From: Paenibacillus glycanilyticus
Lineage (GTDB): Bacteria; Bacillota; Bacilli; Paenibacillales; Paenibacillaceae
Assembly (NCBI RefSeq): GCF_023715145.1
Contig: NZ_JAMBNP010000011.1
Coordinates: 1 to 64,000 of the forward strand
Direction: 5' to 3'
Length of the DNA: 64,000 nucleotides
The notes under the pieces were generated by a model. It was not told where the DNA came from. It made no database searches and worked only from the letters and a program-made list of their open reading frames with translations. Below are positions 22,643-31,946 of this stretch, one piece after another (position 1 is the stretch's first letter; each line of letters opens with the position of its first letter). Position numbers and translations under genes: made by a program.

Positions 22643-25576
22643 ATGAGAAGCATGGGTTCGAGGTCAGTCTTGAAAGCGTTTACTGTTTTATTGTCGTTTG
22701 TTTTATTGACAGGAGGTTCGTTTGCATTGCCGTTTCCTGATAAGGCATCAGCAGCTGTTGGTCCAATTACGGTTAACTTAACGGAAACGCCTGAGGCGTT
22801 CAAGAATCCCTTGAAGGGATTCCGGCCAACCCGGTTCATGAATGACACCGGTTTTTCCAATCATGAATACGGGACCGTGTTTAAGCACTACATCAAATAC
22901 ACGGATTTGGAGAATGCGGCTTCCGATTCCGTTCAGAAGATCAAGGATTGGAGCAATACCGCTTGGGCAGGGATTGAAAGCCAGAATAAAAAGGTCATTC
23001 CCCGCGTATTCATCGTCTATCCAAACGGTGGGGAGTATTGGCCGCAAGGCGTTCCTCATGGAGACGTAACGACGCAGTGGACAACGGAAACCTTGAAGAG
23101 CCGTCTGACAGCCATTATCCAGAAGCTTGGTCAAGCTTGGGATAATGATCCGAGAGTTGCTTATATCGAGCTGGGTTTATGGGGGAACTGGGGAGAGCAT
23201 CATATTTGGCCGGATAAGCTGGCCGACGGGACGGACCGGATGCCGCTCACCTTCCAGACCGCGTTAGGCGACGCGGCTTCGCAGGCTTTTCAGAACAAGA
23301 AGGTCCAGGTGCGCTATCCCGATACCTTCACCAATTATAACTTTGGCTTCCTGTGGGACTCATTCGCATTAATCGATGACCTGTCGGGCGGGGAAGGCAT
23401 CGTTGCAAGAAACGTATGGAGAACGCAAGTGAACGGCGGCGAGGTTGCCTACGATTGGGGGCAAAAGCAAATTCAGCCGGGTGATTCCCCGAATGACACG
23501 TTAAGCGATCCGAACCATCGGAACTATGTGATCGACTGGATCAAAAAAACACATACAACAAGCTTGGGATGGATTGATCTGTACGATGCAGGCAATTCTG
23601 CCGTCTCGCAAGGCGCTGCCTTGATGCAGAAGGAATTCGGCTATCAATTCGTCATCAACCAGGCTACTTATTCCGGCAGCGTGCAGCCCGGCGGGGCGAT
23701 GAACGTATCCTTCTCGGTGGTGAATAAAGGTTCGGCGCCATTCTATTATAACTGGCCAGTGGAAGCCAGCTTGCTGAGAAGCGACCGTACCGTAGCTTGG
23801 AAGGGCCTCTTCAATGGCGTGGACATACGGAACTGGATGCCGGGTGACGATTGGAACGCCGCGACGCGCCAATACAATCAAGCGCCAGCCGTGCAACAGG
23901 TTTCGGGGGCTTTTGCCATTCCGTCCAATATGCCGGCGGGAACCTACACCTTGGCGCTTTCCATATTGGATCCATACGGCTATAAGCCAAGCGCCAGATT
24001 TGCCAACACGAACTATTATACGGGCGGCAGAACACCGCTTGGCAAAGTGGGTATCGGCATGGATCCCGCGGATCAGAACATTGGACCTTTCGATCAGCTG
24101 AAGCCGGATAATACATTGTCTTATAGCTTGACCCAAACGGCTTATGATGGCGGCTACAGCGGCGGGGGAAGCACGGATACTCAAGCTCCGAGCGTTCCGG
24201 GTAATCTGGCGGTAAGCGGTACGACGTCAAGCAGCGTCAGCTTGACGTGGTCGGCTTCAACCGACAACGTAGGCGTGACCGGCTATGATATTTACCGCGG
24301 AGGAGTATTGGCAGGCTCTGCGACAGGTACGACTTTTACCGATACCGGCCTAAATCCTAGTACGAATTACGCCTATACCGTTAGAGCCAAGGATGGAGCG
24401 GGCAACGTATCCGGCGCAAGCAGCTCCGTAAGCGCGACAACTAACGCTTCCGGCGGAGGCGGTAATCAGGCGGCCTATGAAGCAGAGGCTGCGGCGAATA
24501 CGCGAACCGGAGCGGCGGTCGTGTCCTCGTGCAGCACCTGTTCGGGAGGCTCGAAAGTAGGGTATGTCGGCAATAATGACGGTACGCTCCAATTTAACGG
24601 AGTAAGCGCGTCAGCGGCGGGAACGTATACGATGACCGTGTCTTATCTCAGCGGCGAGGCGCGTTCCGCTCAAATACGCGTTAACGGCGGATCGCCTGTT
24701 ACGCTTAACCTGCCAAGCACGGGAAGCTGGACTGCCATTGGCACCGTTCAGACGCAAGTACAGTTGAACGCGGGCAATAATACCATCCACTTCTCTAACC
24801 CGACAGGCTGGGCGCCCGACTTTGACCGTATTCAGATTAGCGGAGGCGGCAGCGGCGGTGATACGCAGGCGCCAACTGCGCCAACCAATCTGAGCGTATC
24901 CGGCAAAACCTCCAGCAGCGTCAGCTTAGCATGGAGCGCTTCGACGGACAATGTCGGCGTTGCGCAGTATGTGATCTACAGAAACGGGAATCAAGCCGGC
25001 ACGTCAACCGCAACCGGCTTTACCGATAGCGGATTAGCTGCCAACACGGCATACGCGTATACGGTGAAGGCGAAGGACGCAGCGGGCAATCTATCCGCGG
25101 CTAGCACGGGAATTAATGTAACGACAAATGCCGCGGGCGGAACCAATGCTTTGCTGCTGGATAACTTCGATAACTCGCCGAGCTGGCCGGGAAGCAATGA
25201 TCTCGGCAAGTGGGCGGGCGCAAACAGCTTCGTAAACAATGCGGGAGTAATTGATTCAGGAGCATTGAAGCTGGAGTACAACAACAACGGGTGGTTGGGA
25301 ACGGATATTACCCAAAACATCGGAAGCTACTCGAAGATGGTGATTCGCATCAAAGGCGCGAATGGCGGCGAGCAAAGTCATATTCAGCTCACGATCGGCG
25401 GAGTGACCAAGACGCTGGCGGATTTCAGCGGGGATACCGTTACGACAAGCTACAAGGATCTCAATATTAATCTGGCGGCAAACGGTGTTGATCGCAGCAG
25501 CCCCGGACAATTGACGATGACCTTCTGGCATGGAGGCAACAGCTCCGTCTGGATAGACGAGATTCGTTTCGAGTAA
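22643..25576 (+). CDS. Secreted DUF4832 protein with FN3 and carbohydrate-binding domains
   Basis: About 977 residues. Signal peptide ending PDKASAA; DUF4832 domain (about 40-500) with NPLKGFRPTRF, DPRVAYIELGLWGNWGEHH, VRYPDTFTNYNFGFLWDS and VNGGEVAYDWG, followed by its C-terminal beta segment FSVVNKGSAPFYYNWPVEA; FN3; CBM6/35-like domain (YEAEAAANTRTGAAV...WAPDFDRIQISG); second FN3; C-terminal jelly-roll-like domain (LLLDNFDNSPSWPG...VWIDEIRFE). No anchor, so it is probably secreted. Glu in WGE and GGE are conserved in the two DUF4832 copies of the SLH protein at 31947. Enzyme activity is inferred. ATG 22643 has GGGAGGG upstream. Confidence 0.85.
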   Translation: MRSMGSRSVLKAFTVLLSFVLLTGGSFALPFPDKASAAVGPITVNLTETPEAFKNPLKGFRPTRFMNDTGFSNHEYGTVFKHYIKYTDLENAASDSVQKIKDWSNTAWAGIESQNKKVIPRVFIVYPNGGEYWPQGVPHGDVTTQWTTETLKSRLTAIIQKLGQAWDNDPRVAYIELGLWGNWGEHHIWPDKLADGTDRMPLTFQTALGDAASQAFQNKKVQVRYPDTFTNYNFGFLWDSFALIDDLSGGEGIVARNVWRTQVNGGEVAYDWGQKQIQPGDSPNDTLSDPNHRNYVIDWIKKTHTTSLGWIDLYDAGNSAVSQGAALMQKEFGYQFVINQATYSGSVQPGGAMNVSFSVVNKGSAPFYYNWPVEASLLRSDRTVAWKGLFNGVDIRNWMPGDDWNAATRQYNQAPAVQQVSGAFAIPSNMPAGTYTLALSILDPYGYKPSARFANTNYYTGGRTPLGKVGIGMDPADQNIGPFDQLKPDNTLSYSLTQTAYDGGYSGGGSTDTQAPSVPGNLAVSGTTSSSVSLTWSASTDNVGVTGYDIYRGGVLAGSATGTTFTDTGLNPSTNYAYTVRAKDGAGNVSGASSSVSATTNASGGGGNQAAYEAEAAANTRTGAAVVSSCSTCSGGSKVGYVGNNDGTLQFNGVSASAAGTYTMTVSYLSGEARSAQIRVNGGSPVTLNLPSTGSWTAIGTVQTQVQLNAGNNTIHFSNPTGWAPDFDRIQISGGGSGGDTQAPTAPTNLSVSGKTSSSVSLAWSASTDNVGVAQYVIYRNGNQAGTSTATGFTDSGLAANTAYAYTVKAKDAAGNLSAASTGINVTTNAAGGTNALLLDNFDNSPSWPGSNDLGKWAGANSFVNNAGVIDSGALKLEYNNNGWLGTDITQNIGSYSKMVIRIKGANGGEQSHIQLTIGGVTKTLADFSGDTVTTSYKDLNINLAANGVDRSSPGQLTMTFWHGGNSSVWIDEIRFE

Positions 25577-25580
25577 AAAA

Positions 25581-25616
25581 TAAGGCTGGCCCGCAGTTGC
25601 GCGGGCCAGCCTTTTC
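25581..25616. terminator. Bidirectional terminator between convergent genes
   Basis: Stem AAGGCTGGCCCGC/GCGGGCCAGCCTT, with TTTTCGTTCTTTTT on the + side and an A/T-rich flank on the other. Confidence 0.85.
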
Positions 25617-25623
25617 GTTCTTT

Positions 25624-26919
25624 TTAAACAGCGGTATCGCTTGGTAAGGTTGCGCTTGGCGCAAGAGATTGACGGAAGAGCTTCATGTCTACAAGGGCGC
25701 CGCCATTGAGCCTTGAATTCTCGGCGGCAAAAGCCATTAAGTGGCTTTCCAGGGAGGCTTGCGCCGAGGTTAAGGTGCCGATATACCGTTCGTTCCGGAG
25801 GTCGGACACAAATTGCCGCATGATTCCGTCGTCGCCGCCTTGATGACCGCTCTCGCTGACGGGGATTTGAATGACCGACTGCTTGCCGGACGAGAAATCG
25901 AACAGCTCGATACGGCCGTTTAAGAGATCGCCGCGAATTTCCCCTTTGGTCCCCATGATTTGAACGATGCGGTTAATATCCCGCGTAAACCCGCTCATGC
26001 TGAACATAACGGTAACGCCGTTCTCGAATTCCATGTTTACCGTTTGATGATCGACTACATTATTATCCGTTCTGTATACGCATTTGCCGTAAGGACCGTC
26101 TATAATCGCCTTCATTCTATTTATCTCGGTAGGAGGATCCGCGATAAGTGCCGCAAAAGGATTGGATTCCGTGTCCTGCATGTAGAACCGCAATGCCGAA
26201 TAGGGGCAGGAGGCTTCAACTTTGCAGCCATCCGTGCAGCGGTTGGTCGATCCTTCTGGCGCATTCTCAAGCCGGAAGTGGCTTAACGAGCCAAAGGAGC
26301 TGACCTTCGCGCAATCCGCGTCAACAAGCCAGCGAATGAGATCCATGTCATGACAAGATTTTGCCAGAATCATTGGACTTGAGAGCGTATCGTTTCGCCA
26401 GTTGCCCCGCACAAAGCTGTGAGCGTAATGGAGGTAACCGACGTTTTCGTTATGTTGAATGGACATGACGTCTCCGATGGAACCGTTACTGATAAGCTGC
26501 TTCATTTTTTCCCAGAAAGGGGTATATCGCGAAACATGGCAGATCGAGAGCAAGCGCCCCTCTTCGCGGGCTACGGCTTCCATTTCCACGCACTCGCGGG
26601 GGCTGTTCGACATCGGTTTCTCCAGAAGGACATGATACCCTTTTCTAAGAGCGGCGACCGTAGGCTCGTAATGCATCTGATCCTGCGTGCAGATAAGGAG
26701 CGCATCGCAAAGCTTGGGTTGGCTTAGCAGCTCTTCCCAGGTTGAATAGAGCTGATCCGCAGTCAGGTTTAACGCTTCCGCAAATCTCGTTCTTCTCTCC
26801 AGGCTTGGCTCCGCAACGGCGACGACCTCTACCTCGCCCGGAAATTTTTGAACATACGGCATATAGGACAGGAAACCCCGCGCTCCTGCTCCTATGACGG
26901 CAAGCTTGATTGTTTTCAT
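25624..26919 (-). CDS. Gfo/Idh/MocA family oxidoreductase
   Basis: 431 residues from ATG 26919 (GAAGGTGATC upstream). The Rossmann start reads KLAVIGAGARGFLSYMPYV, then LLEKPMSNSPRECVEM with the conserved E-K-P, and HVSRYTPFWEKMKQLI in the catalytic region; the substrate domain follows. These enzymes oxidise or reduce sugars with NAD(P). It lies 28 bp after the GH31 gene in the same direction, which suggests that it acts on the sugar released by GH31. The CTDGCKVEASCPYSALRFYM cysteine-rich insert is typical of a Paenibacillus subgroup. Confidence 0.92.
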   Translation of the reverse strand: MKTIKLAVIGAGARGFLSYMPYVQKFPGEVEVVAVAEPSLERRTRFAEALNLTADQLYSTWEELLSQPKLCDALLICTQDQMHYEPTVAALRKGYHVLLEKPMSNSPRECVEMEAVAREEGRLLSICHVSRYTPFWEKMKQLISNGSIGDVMSIQHNENVGYLHYAHSFVRGNWRNDTLSSPMILAKSCHDMDLIRWLVDADCAKVSSFGSLSHFRLENAPEGSTNRCTDGCKVEASCPYSALRFYMQDTESNPFAALIADPPTEINRMKAIIDGPYGKCVYRTDNNVVDHQTVNMEFENGVTVMFSMSGFTRDINRIVQIMGTKGEIRGDLLNGRIELFDFSSGKQSVIQIPVSESGHQGGDDGIMRQFVSDLRNERYIGTLTSAQASLESHLMAFAAENSRLNGGALVDMKLFRQSLAPSATLPSDTAV

Positions 26920-26947
26920 CCAAAGATCACCTTCCTCGAAGCACGAT

Positions 26948-28483
26948 TTAGATTTTTCGATACCACGGCAGCCGGGAGAGCGGCGCATGGACTTCTGCCT
27001 GAATAGGGCCTTCTACTACACTTTCGTCATCGCCGAGCCATCGGCCTTCCGGAAATTGAATCATTCGAGTCCGCTGTCCCTTCATCAAGACAGGGGCTAC
27101 CAGAATGGAGTCGCCAACCATGAATTGATCCTGAACGGCATGATAGCCTTGATTCGAGAACACGAATTCCAGGCTGCGCAGGATGGGAAGTCCATCTTCC
27201 GCAGCTTGGCCCGCAAGCTCGAAGAGCAGAGGACCCAGCTTCGTCCGGAGCTGTACCGCTTCCATGCACCAGGACAATTCTTCACCGCTCAGCACTCGCC
27301 AAGGAGCCATCGAGAACTGCATGGCGGGGAATAACGCCGAGCATTGAACAAAACGGATAAACAGCTCGGAATCAAATCGGAAATCAGGCGAGTTAATATC
27401 CCCATCCATTCCTCCGCCAATCATATCCGGACAATTATAGGCATATCCCATGAGTCCTTGAGCAATAGCATTGGGGATGAGCCCCCCAAGTCCAGTCGCA
27501 TCCCACGTATGCGTTTTGTCCCGCTGCCGCTGAATGAGCGCTTGCCCTCCGAGCTTCCAGCACATGCGCAGCTCGCTAAGCGCGTATCCGATTCCCAGCC
27601 GGGCATAGCATTCGCAATCCTCCATGGGGAGGATAGGACGCGACCACGCGACATCCTGCGAGACGTCATTCAGCAAGCCGGGCAGCACCGGCTCTCCTGC
27701 ATCAAGCTTAAAGCCGTCAACCCCGTAATCCGCAATAAGCCTGTCTAACTGCTGCTTAAACCATGCGGATCCTTCCGCGCTTGTATAATCAACGACCGCG
27801 CTGTAGCCATTCCACCATCTTCTTAGGACAGGCGTGCCGTCGGCATGCTTCATTAAAAGGCCTTTGTCGCGTAATTGGCGGAACGTGATGCTGTCTGGGC
27901 TTACGTACGGACATACCCAAAGCATGATTTTGAATCCTAACTCGTGCAAGGAGTTGATCATTCCCGCAGGATCGGGGAATCGATGCTTCTCGAAATCCCA
28001 GGTTCCATAGTCTTGCATCCAATTATCGTCAATGATTAACACGCCTGGAGGAAAGCCGTTCCGAATAATGGATTTTGCGTAATGAAGAAGCTTCTCCTGT
28101 GTCGGTTCGTAAAACATTTCTACCCAAGTGCAGTATTGCGGAGCCGTAAAGGCTATTTGGTCAGGCGTAACGCCCGAAGGAGGGAAATGCTTCTTGGATG
28201 CGTGCCGATAAGCGCCTTGAAGAGTCTCATGCCCTTCTTCAATCTCGATCCTCTGCTCGTGATTAATCGTGAGGGTGTTCTCATTAAAGGAGAAGGCAAA
28301 CGGCTCCTCGCACCAAATAGATCTTCCCCGATTAGAAAGCAATAAGGGCGAAGCCTGGTTATCATCCGTCAAACGCAAATCGCGAGAATGGGGCTGCCCG
28401 CCAAAAGGCATGAGATGCCCTTCGTTTATTACGCCTCCCCACCAGAATTCTCCCGGCTCTCTTTGCAACACCGTAATTGTCAT
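26948..28483 (-). CDS. Glycoside hydrolase family 31 (alpha-glycosidase-like)
   Basis: 511 residues from ATG 28483 (GGAAGTG upstream). The TIM barrel carries GVLIIDDNWMQDYGTWDFEKHRFPDP, KIMLWVCPYVSPDS, DYGVDGFKLDAGEP (nucleophile Asp in K-x-D), IQRQRDKTHTWDATGLGGLIPNAIAQGLMGYAYNCPDMIGG (acid/base region) and FMVGDSILVAPVL. The N-terminal beta domain is short, so the protein is smaller than typical GH31 enzymes of about 700 residues. No signal peptide, so it is cytosolic and acts on imported oligosaccharides. First gene of a two-gene operon with the Gfo/Idh gene. Confidence 0.93.
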   Translation of the reverse strand: MTITVLQREPGEFWWGGVINEGHLMPFGGQPHSRDLRLTDDNQASPLLLSNRGRSIWCEEPFAFSFNENTLTINHEQRIEIEEGHETLQGAYRHASKKHFPPSGVTPDQIAFTAPQYCTWVEMFYEPTQEKLLHYAKSIIRNGFPPGVLIIDDNWMQDYGTWDFEKHRFPDPAGMINSLHELGFKIMLWVCPYVSPDSITFRQLRDKGLLMKHADGTPVLRRWWNGYSAVVDYTSAEGSAWFKQQLDRLIADYGVDGFKLDAGEPVLPGLLNDVSQDVAWSRPILPMEDCECYARLGIGYALSELRMCWKLGGQALIQRQRDKTHTWDATGLGGLIPNAIAQGLMGYAYNCPDMIGGGMDGDINSPDFRFDSELFIRFVQCSALFPAMQFSMAPWRVLSGEELSWCMEAVQLRTKLGPLLFELAGQAAEDGLPILRSLEFVFSNQGYHAVQDQFMVGDSILVAPVLMKGQRTRMIQFPEGRWLGDDESVVEGPIQAEVHAPLSRLPWYRKI

Positions 28484-28510
28484 CGCAGACACTTCCAATC
28501 TGTATTATGA

Positions 28511-28530
28511 AATAATTTGCGCAATTATTT
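28511..28530. promoter_or_regulatory. Operator-like site upstream of the GH31 operon
   Basis: AATAATTTGCGCAATTATTT: the same TTGCGCAA core with AT-rich arms as at 22586, about 27 bp before the GH31 start codon. It is an imperfect palindrome. Confidence 0.65.
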
Positions 28531-28681
28531 ATTGATATTATGGATGAATAAGGATTTGAATGCAAACCTTTTTTCATCTTAACATTTAGGCATATGATCT
28601 TAAAAATGAGGCATTTAAAGCATTTATGCAAATGGTTTAAACTAAGTGTGTAAGAGGCAAGCGGGTTTGCGGAGGATAGAG

Positions 28682-28699
28682 ATTGCGCAAATTTTTTGC
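28682..28699. promoter_or_regulatory. Operator-like site upstream of the ABC importer
   Basis: ATTGCGCAAATTTTTTGC matches the right half of the 22586 palindrome with two changes; the left arm is weak. It lies just before the ribosome site of the solute-binding gene. Confidence 0.55.
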
Positions 28700-28727
28700 C
28701 TAAATCAATCATTAGGGGGATGTCTAT

Positions 28728-30071
28728 ATGGCGAAAAGAAACAAATTTTCATTCTTGCTTGTGGCTGTCATGATGATTTTGTCTTTAATCACTGCTGCAT
28801 GCGGCAACAACTCGAACAACACGAACAACAAACCGAGTAACGATCCGGGCAATAGTGCGAGCAACAATGCCGGGGAAGCGACTGAAGCGCCCAAGAAGAA
28901 CGTAACGCTTACTTACGCGATCTGGGATAAAATTCAACAGCCGGCGATGGAAGCCATCGCGACAGAGTTTACGGCTCAAAATCCGAATATTAAGGTGAAG
29001 GTCGAAGTTATCCCATGGGGCGATTATTGGACGAAAATGTCCGCTGCCGCTCCTGCTGGCACACTGCCAGACGTGTTCTGGATGCACGGAGGTCAATTTG
29101 CTACTTATGCATCCGGTAAATTCCTTGAGCCGATCACAAGCAAGGTTGAGGCTGGAGAAATCGATCTGAAAAACTATGCCGCGAATCTTGCTTCCATTTA
29201 TACGCTGAACGGCGAGAACTATGGCATTCCGAAGGATTTTGACACGATTGGTTTGGCCTATAACAAAGAGCTGTTCGATCAAGCGGGCATTCCTTATCCG
29301 GACGACACTTGGACTTACGCCAAGCTGGCCGAGGTTGCCAAACAGCTGAGCCAGCCTGACAAAGGCATCTACGGTTTCGGAGCGAAGATGGACACGCAAA
29401 CCGGCTATTGGAACGATATTTTGGCTAACGGCGGCAAAATTATTGCCGATGACATGAGCAAGTCGGGGTACGATGATCCGGCTGCTGTCGAAGCATTGCA
29501 AGCCCGCTATCAAATGACGGTTGACGGCGCTTCTCCAACTCATCAGCAAATGACGGATGTGGAAGCAACCGAGATGTTCAAATCCGGCAAATTGGCGATG
29601 ATCTTCGACGGATCCTGGCGGATCAGCGATATTGATAGCAGCGAAATTATCAAGGGGAAATGGGATTGGGCGAAATTGCCTATCGGCAAAGCGAAAAGAG
29701 CCAATATCATTAACGGCCTCGGCAACGTGATGTCCGCAAGCGGCAAAAACAAAGAAGAGGCTTGGCTGTTCCTCAAGTTCCTGGGATCGCAAAAAGCCGC
29801 TGAAATTACGGCGCAAATGGGCGCGGCTATTCCGGCATACAACGGCACGCAGGATGCTTGGCTGACTTCCAGACCGCATTTGAATCTGAAAGTATTCACG
29901 GAGCAAGTGGCGGATGCCACTCCGTATCCAAGTGGTTCGATGGCGTATCCGGTATGGTTCGCGAAAGAGCCTGAGATTATGTCCCAAGCATGGGGCGGAG
30001 CGATCTCGGTAGAAGAGGCCGCGAAGAAGGTTGCGGAGATGATGAATCAAGCCATCGCGGACGCCAAATAA
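28728..30071 (+). CDS. ABC sugar transporter, solute-binding lipoprotein
   Basis: 447 residues with lipoprotein signal MAKRNKFSFLLVAVMMILSLITAAC (lipobox TAAC), a Ser/Asn-rich linker and the family 1 sugar-binding fold: VTLTYAIWDKIQQPAMEAIATEFTAQNPNIKVKVEVIPWGDYWTKM, LPDVFWMHG, YGIPKDFDTIGLAYNKELFDQAG and KSGKLAMIFDGSW. It is the first gene of the importer operon and, with the two permeases, delivers an oligosaccharide to the cytosol. No ATPase gene is present; a shared MsmX-type ATPase elsewhere is the usual solution in these bacteria. Confidence 0.95.
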   Translation: MAKRNKFSFLLVAVMMILSLITAACGNNSNNTNNKPSNDPGNSASNNAGEATEAPKKNVTLTYAIWDKIQQPAMEAIATEFTAQNPNIKVKVEVIPWGDYWTKMSAAAPAGTLPDVFWMHGGQFATYASGKFLEPITSKVEAGEIDLKNYAANLASIYTLNGENYGIPKDFDTIGLAYNKELFDQAGIPYPDDTWTYAKLAEVAKQLSQPDKGIYGFGAKMDTQTGYWNDILANGGKIIADDMSKSGYDDPAAVEALQARYQMTVDGASPTHQQMTDVEATEMFKSGKLAMIFDGSWRISDIDSSEIIKGKWDWAKLPIGKAKRANIINGLGNVMSASGKNKEEAWLFLKFLGSQKAAEITAQMGAAIPAYNGTQDAWLTSRPHLNLKVFTEQVADATPYPSGSMAYPVWFAKEPEIMSQAWGGAISVEEAAKKVAEMMNQAIADAK

Positions 30072-30147
30072 GTACCGCTTAATAGGAAGGAAATCGGGAG
30101 GCGTTCCTGCTGACGGGAGCGTCTCCGATGAATAGGGAGTGGTGAAA

Positions 30148-31017
30148 TTGAATTCCAGAAGCAGATATGTGTGGGCCTATTTCATGATTGCGCCAACTCT
30201 CATAGGCACATTGGTTTTCTGGGGTTGGCCGGTTGTTCAATCGATTTTGCTGGGATTCCAGCATTCTTCAAATTTTGGAACCGATAACCATTGGGTTGGA
30301 TTCGATAACTACGTCAAGCTGGTCCATGACGAAGAGTTCTGGCAGAATCTGCGTAACACCCTGATTTATGTAGCTATGTTTGTGCCCGTTACGCTGGTGC
30401 TCTCTACCTTGTTTGCCGTCCTGCTAAATACGAAGATCAAAGGGGTTTCCCTTTATCGCGTCATCTTTTTCTTGCCTCAAGTGACCATGCCCGCCGCGGC
30501 AGCGATGGTATGGGTTGTCTTGTTCGCCCAGGATTTCGGACTCATCAACCATTTATTGGGGACGCGTATGGCGTGGCTGTCTAATGGCCATTATGCCATG
30601 CTTGTGCTCGTTATCGTTGGCGTGTGGGGGGCAATCGGCATGAATATGCTGCTCATTCTCGCAGGCTTGCAAGGAATACCGAGATCTCTTTATGAAGCGG
30701 CGGATATTGACGGCGCCAAGCGATTCAACAAGTTTCGATTTATTACGATTCCGATGTTAACGCCAACCTTGTTTTTCACGAGCATCATTCTATTCATTGG
30801 AGCTACGCAGATCTTCGACTCGATCTATCTGATTATCGGCAAGACGAATGTCGCGCTTCCGTCGGTTCGCTCGCTTGTGTATGCCTATTACCAAAACAGC
30901 TTCATTTATAATGACCGCAACTATGGCGCGGCAATCATCAATGTGTTGCTGGTCATTAACCTTGCGCTGACAGGCATTCAGTTCGCCTTTCAGAAGAAAT
31001 GGGTCCACTACGACTAA
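30148..31017 (+). CDS. ABC sugar transporter permease (MalF/UgpA type)
   Basis: About 289 residues, six transmembrane segments (first APTLIGTLVFWGWPVVQSILL). The EAA loop reads LYEAADIDGAKRFNKFRFITIPMLTP, the contact site for the ATPase. TTG 30148 is preferred because AGGGAG is eight bases away; GTG 30139/30142 are too close to it. It pairs with the next permease. Confidence 0.94.
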   Translation: MNSRSRYVWAYFMIAPTLIGTLVFWGWPVVQSILLGFQHSSNFGTDNHWVGFDNYVKLVHDEEFWQNLRNTLIYVAMFVPVTLVLSTLFAVLLNTKIKGVSLYRVIFFLPQVTMPAAAAMVWVVLFAQDFGLINHLLGTRMAWLSNGHYAMLVLVIVGVWGAIGMNMLLILAGLQGIPRSLYEAADIDGAKRFNKFRFITIPMLTPTLFFTSIILFIGATQIFDSIYLIIGKTNVALPSVRSLVYAYYQNSFIYNDRNYGAAIINVLLVINLALTGIQFAFQKKWVHYD

Positions 31018-31037
31018 GGAAGGGGGAAGACCTAAAT

Positions 31038-31868
31038 ATGCACAGCTTAACGTCTAAGAAGATCAACCTGGTTGTTCATATCATTCTTATTATCAGCGCC
31101 ATCGCTATGCTTGTGCCATTTATTTGGATGGTGCTGACTTCGCTGAAGACAACGACGGAAGCTACGCAAATTCCGATCCGTTATTTTCCGGATGCCCCCA
31201 GCTTTAGAGGTTATATTGAAGCGATCAAGCAATCGGAGTTTCCGCATTATTACATGAATACGATCATATCGGCGGTAATGAAGACCGTGTTTCCCGTTAT
31301 CTTTAGTTCAATGGCGGCGTATGCTTTTGCCCGGATCCGGTTTCCGGGAAGCTCTCTGCTGTTTATCCTGATTCTATCGGTCATGATGGTGCCGAATCCC
31401 GTTTTCTATACGCCGCAATACATGATGATGAGCGAATTGGGACTCGTGAATACCGTTACCGCGCTTTGGATTGCTTCATTAATCAGCCCCTTTGCTACAT
31501 TTCTTCTAAGGCAATTTTTCATGGGCATATCCAAGGAATTGGAAGAGGCCTCCGTTCTGGACGGCTGCAATCCGTTCCAAATATATTGGCATATCATGCT
31601 TCCTTTAGTCAGGTCGGCTTTGGTAGCTATCGTTATTATTCAGCTTCAGTGGGCCTGGAACGAATTGCAATGGCCGCTTATTATTAACAGCTCTCCCGAG
31701 AAGATGACCCTGTCATCCGGCATAGCTACGCTGGTATCCATGTTCGGAACCGATTACCCGGTGTTAATGGCTGGTGCCTTTATGGCGGTCGTTCCGATGA
31801 TTATTCTCTTCTTTATATTCCAAAAGCAGTTTATTGAAGGGATCGCCTTCAGTGCGACAAAAGGTTAA
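31038..31868 (+). CDS. ABC sugar transporter permease (MalG/UgpE type)
   Basis: 276 residues with six transmembrane segments and the EAA motif LEEASVLDGCNPFQIYWHIMLPLVRSALVA. ATG 31038 has GGAAGGGGGAAG upstream. The intergenic distance of about 20 bp to the previous permease indicates one operon. Confidence 0.95.
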   Translation: MHSLTSKKINLVVHIILIISAIAMLVPFIWMVLTSLKTTTEATQIPIRYFPDAPSFRGYIEAIKQSEFPHYYMNTIISAVMKTVFPVIFSSMAAYAFARIRFPGSSLLFILILSVMMVPNPVFYTPQYMMMSELGLVNTVTALWIASLISPFATFLLRQFFMGISKELEEASVLDGCNPFQIYWHIMLPLVRSALVAIVIIQLQWAWNELQWPLIINSSPEKMTLSSGIATLVSMFGTDYPVLMAGAFMAVVPMIILFFIFQKQFIEGIAFSATKG

Positions 31869-31872
31869 TAGG

Positions 31873-31896
31873 TATCCGGACTTCTGTGAGTCCGGA
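31873..31896 (+). terminator. Short hairpin after the importer operon
   Basis: TCCGGACT-TCTGTG-AGTCCGGA followed by TTGATTTG. Weak; transcription may read into the SLH gene. Confidence 0.45.
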
Positions 31897-31912
31897 TTGA
31901 TTTGTTCGATGT

Positions 31913-31926
31913 TGACAGCGCTTTCA
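31913..31926 (+). promoter_or_regulatory. Perfect-match cre site (CcpA operator)
   Basis: TGACAGCGCTTTCA fits the cre consensus TGWNANCGNTNWCA at every defined position, and lies 20 bp before the ATG of the giant SLH gene. This predicts repression by preferred carbon sources. Confidence 0.7.
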
Positions 31927-31946
31927 GATTTAAAAGGAGGATTTTG

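Noticed and set aside
28785..30050. Long (421 codon) open frame opposite the solute-binding gene
   Set aside because: Shadow frame on the complementary strand of a clear binding-protein gene; no domain or ribosome site.
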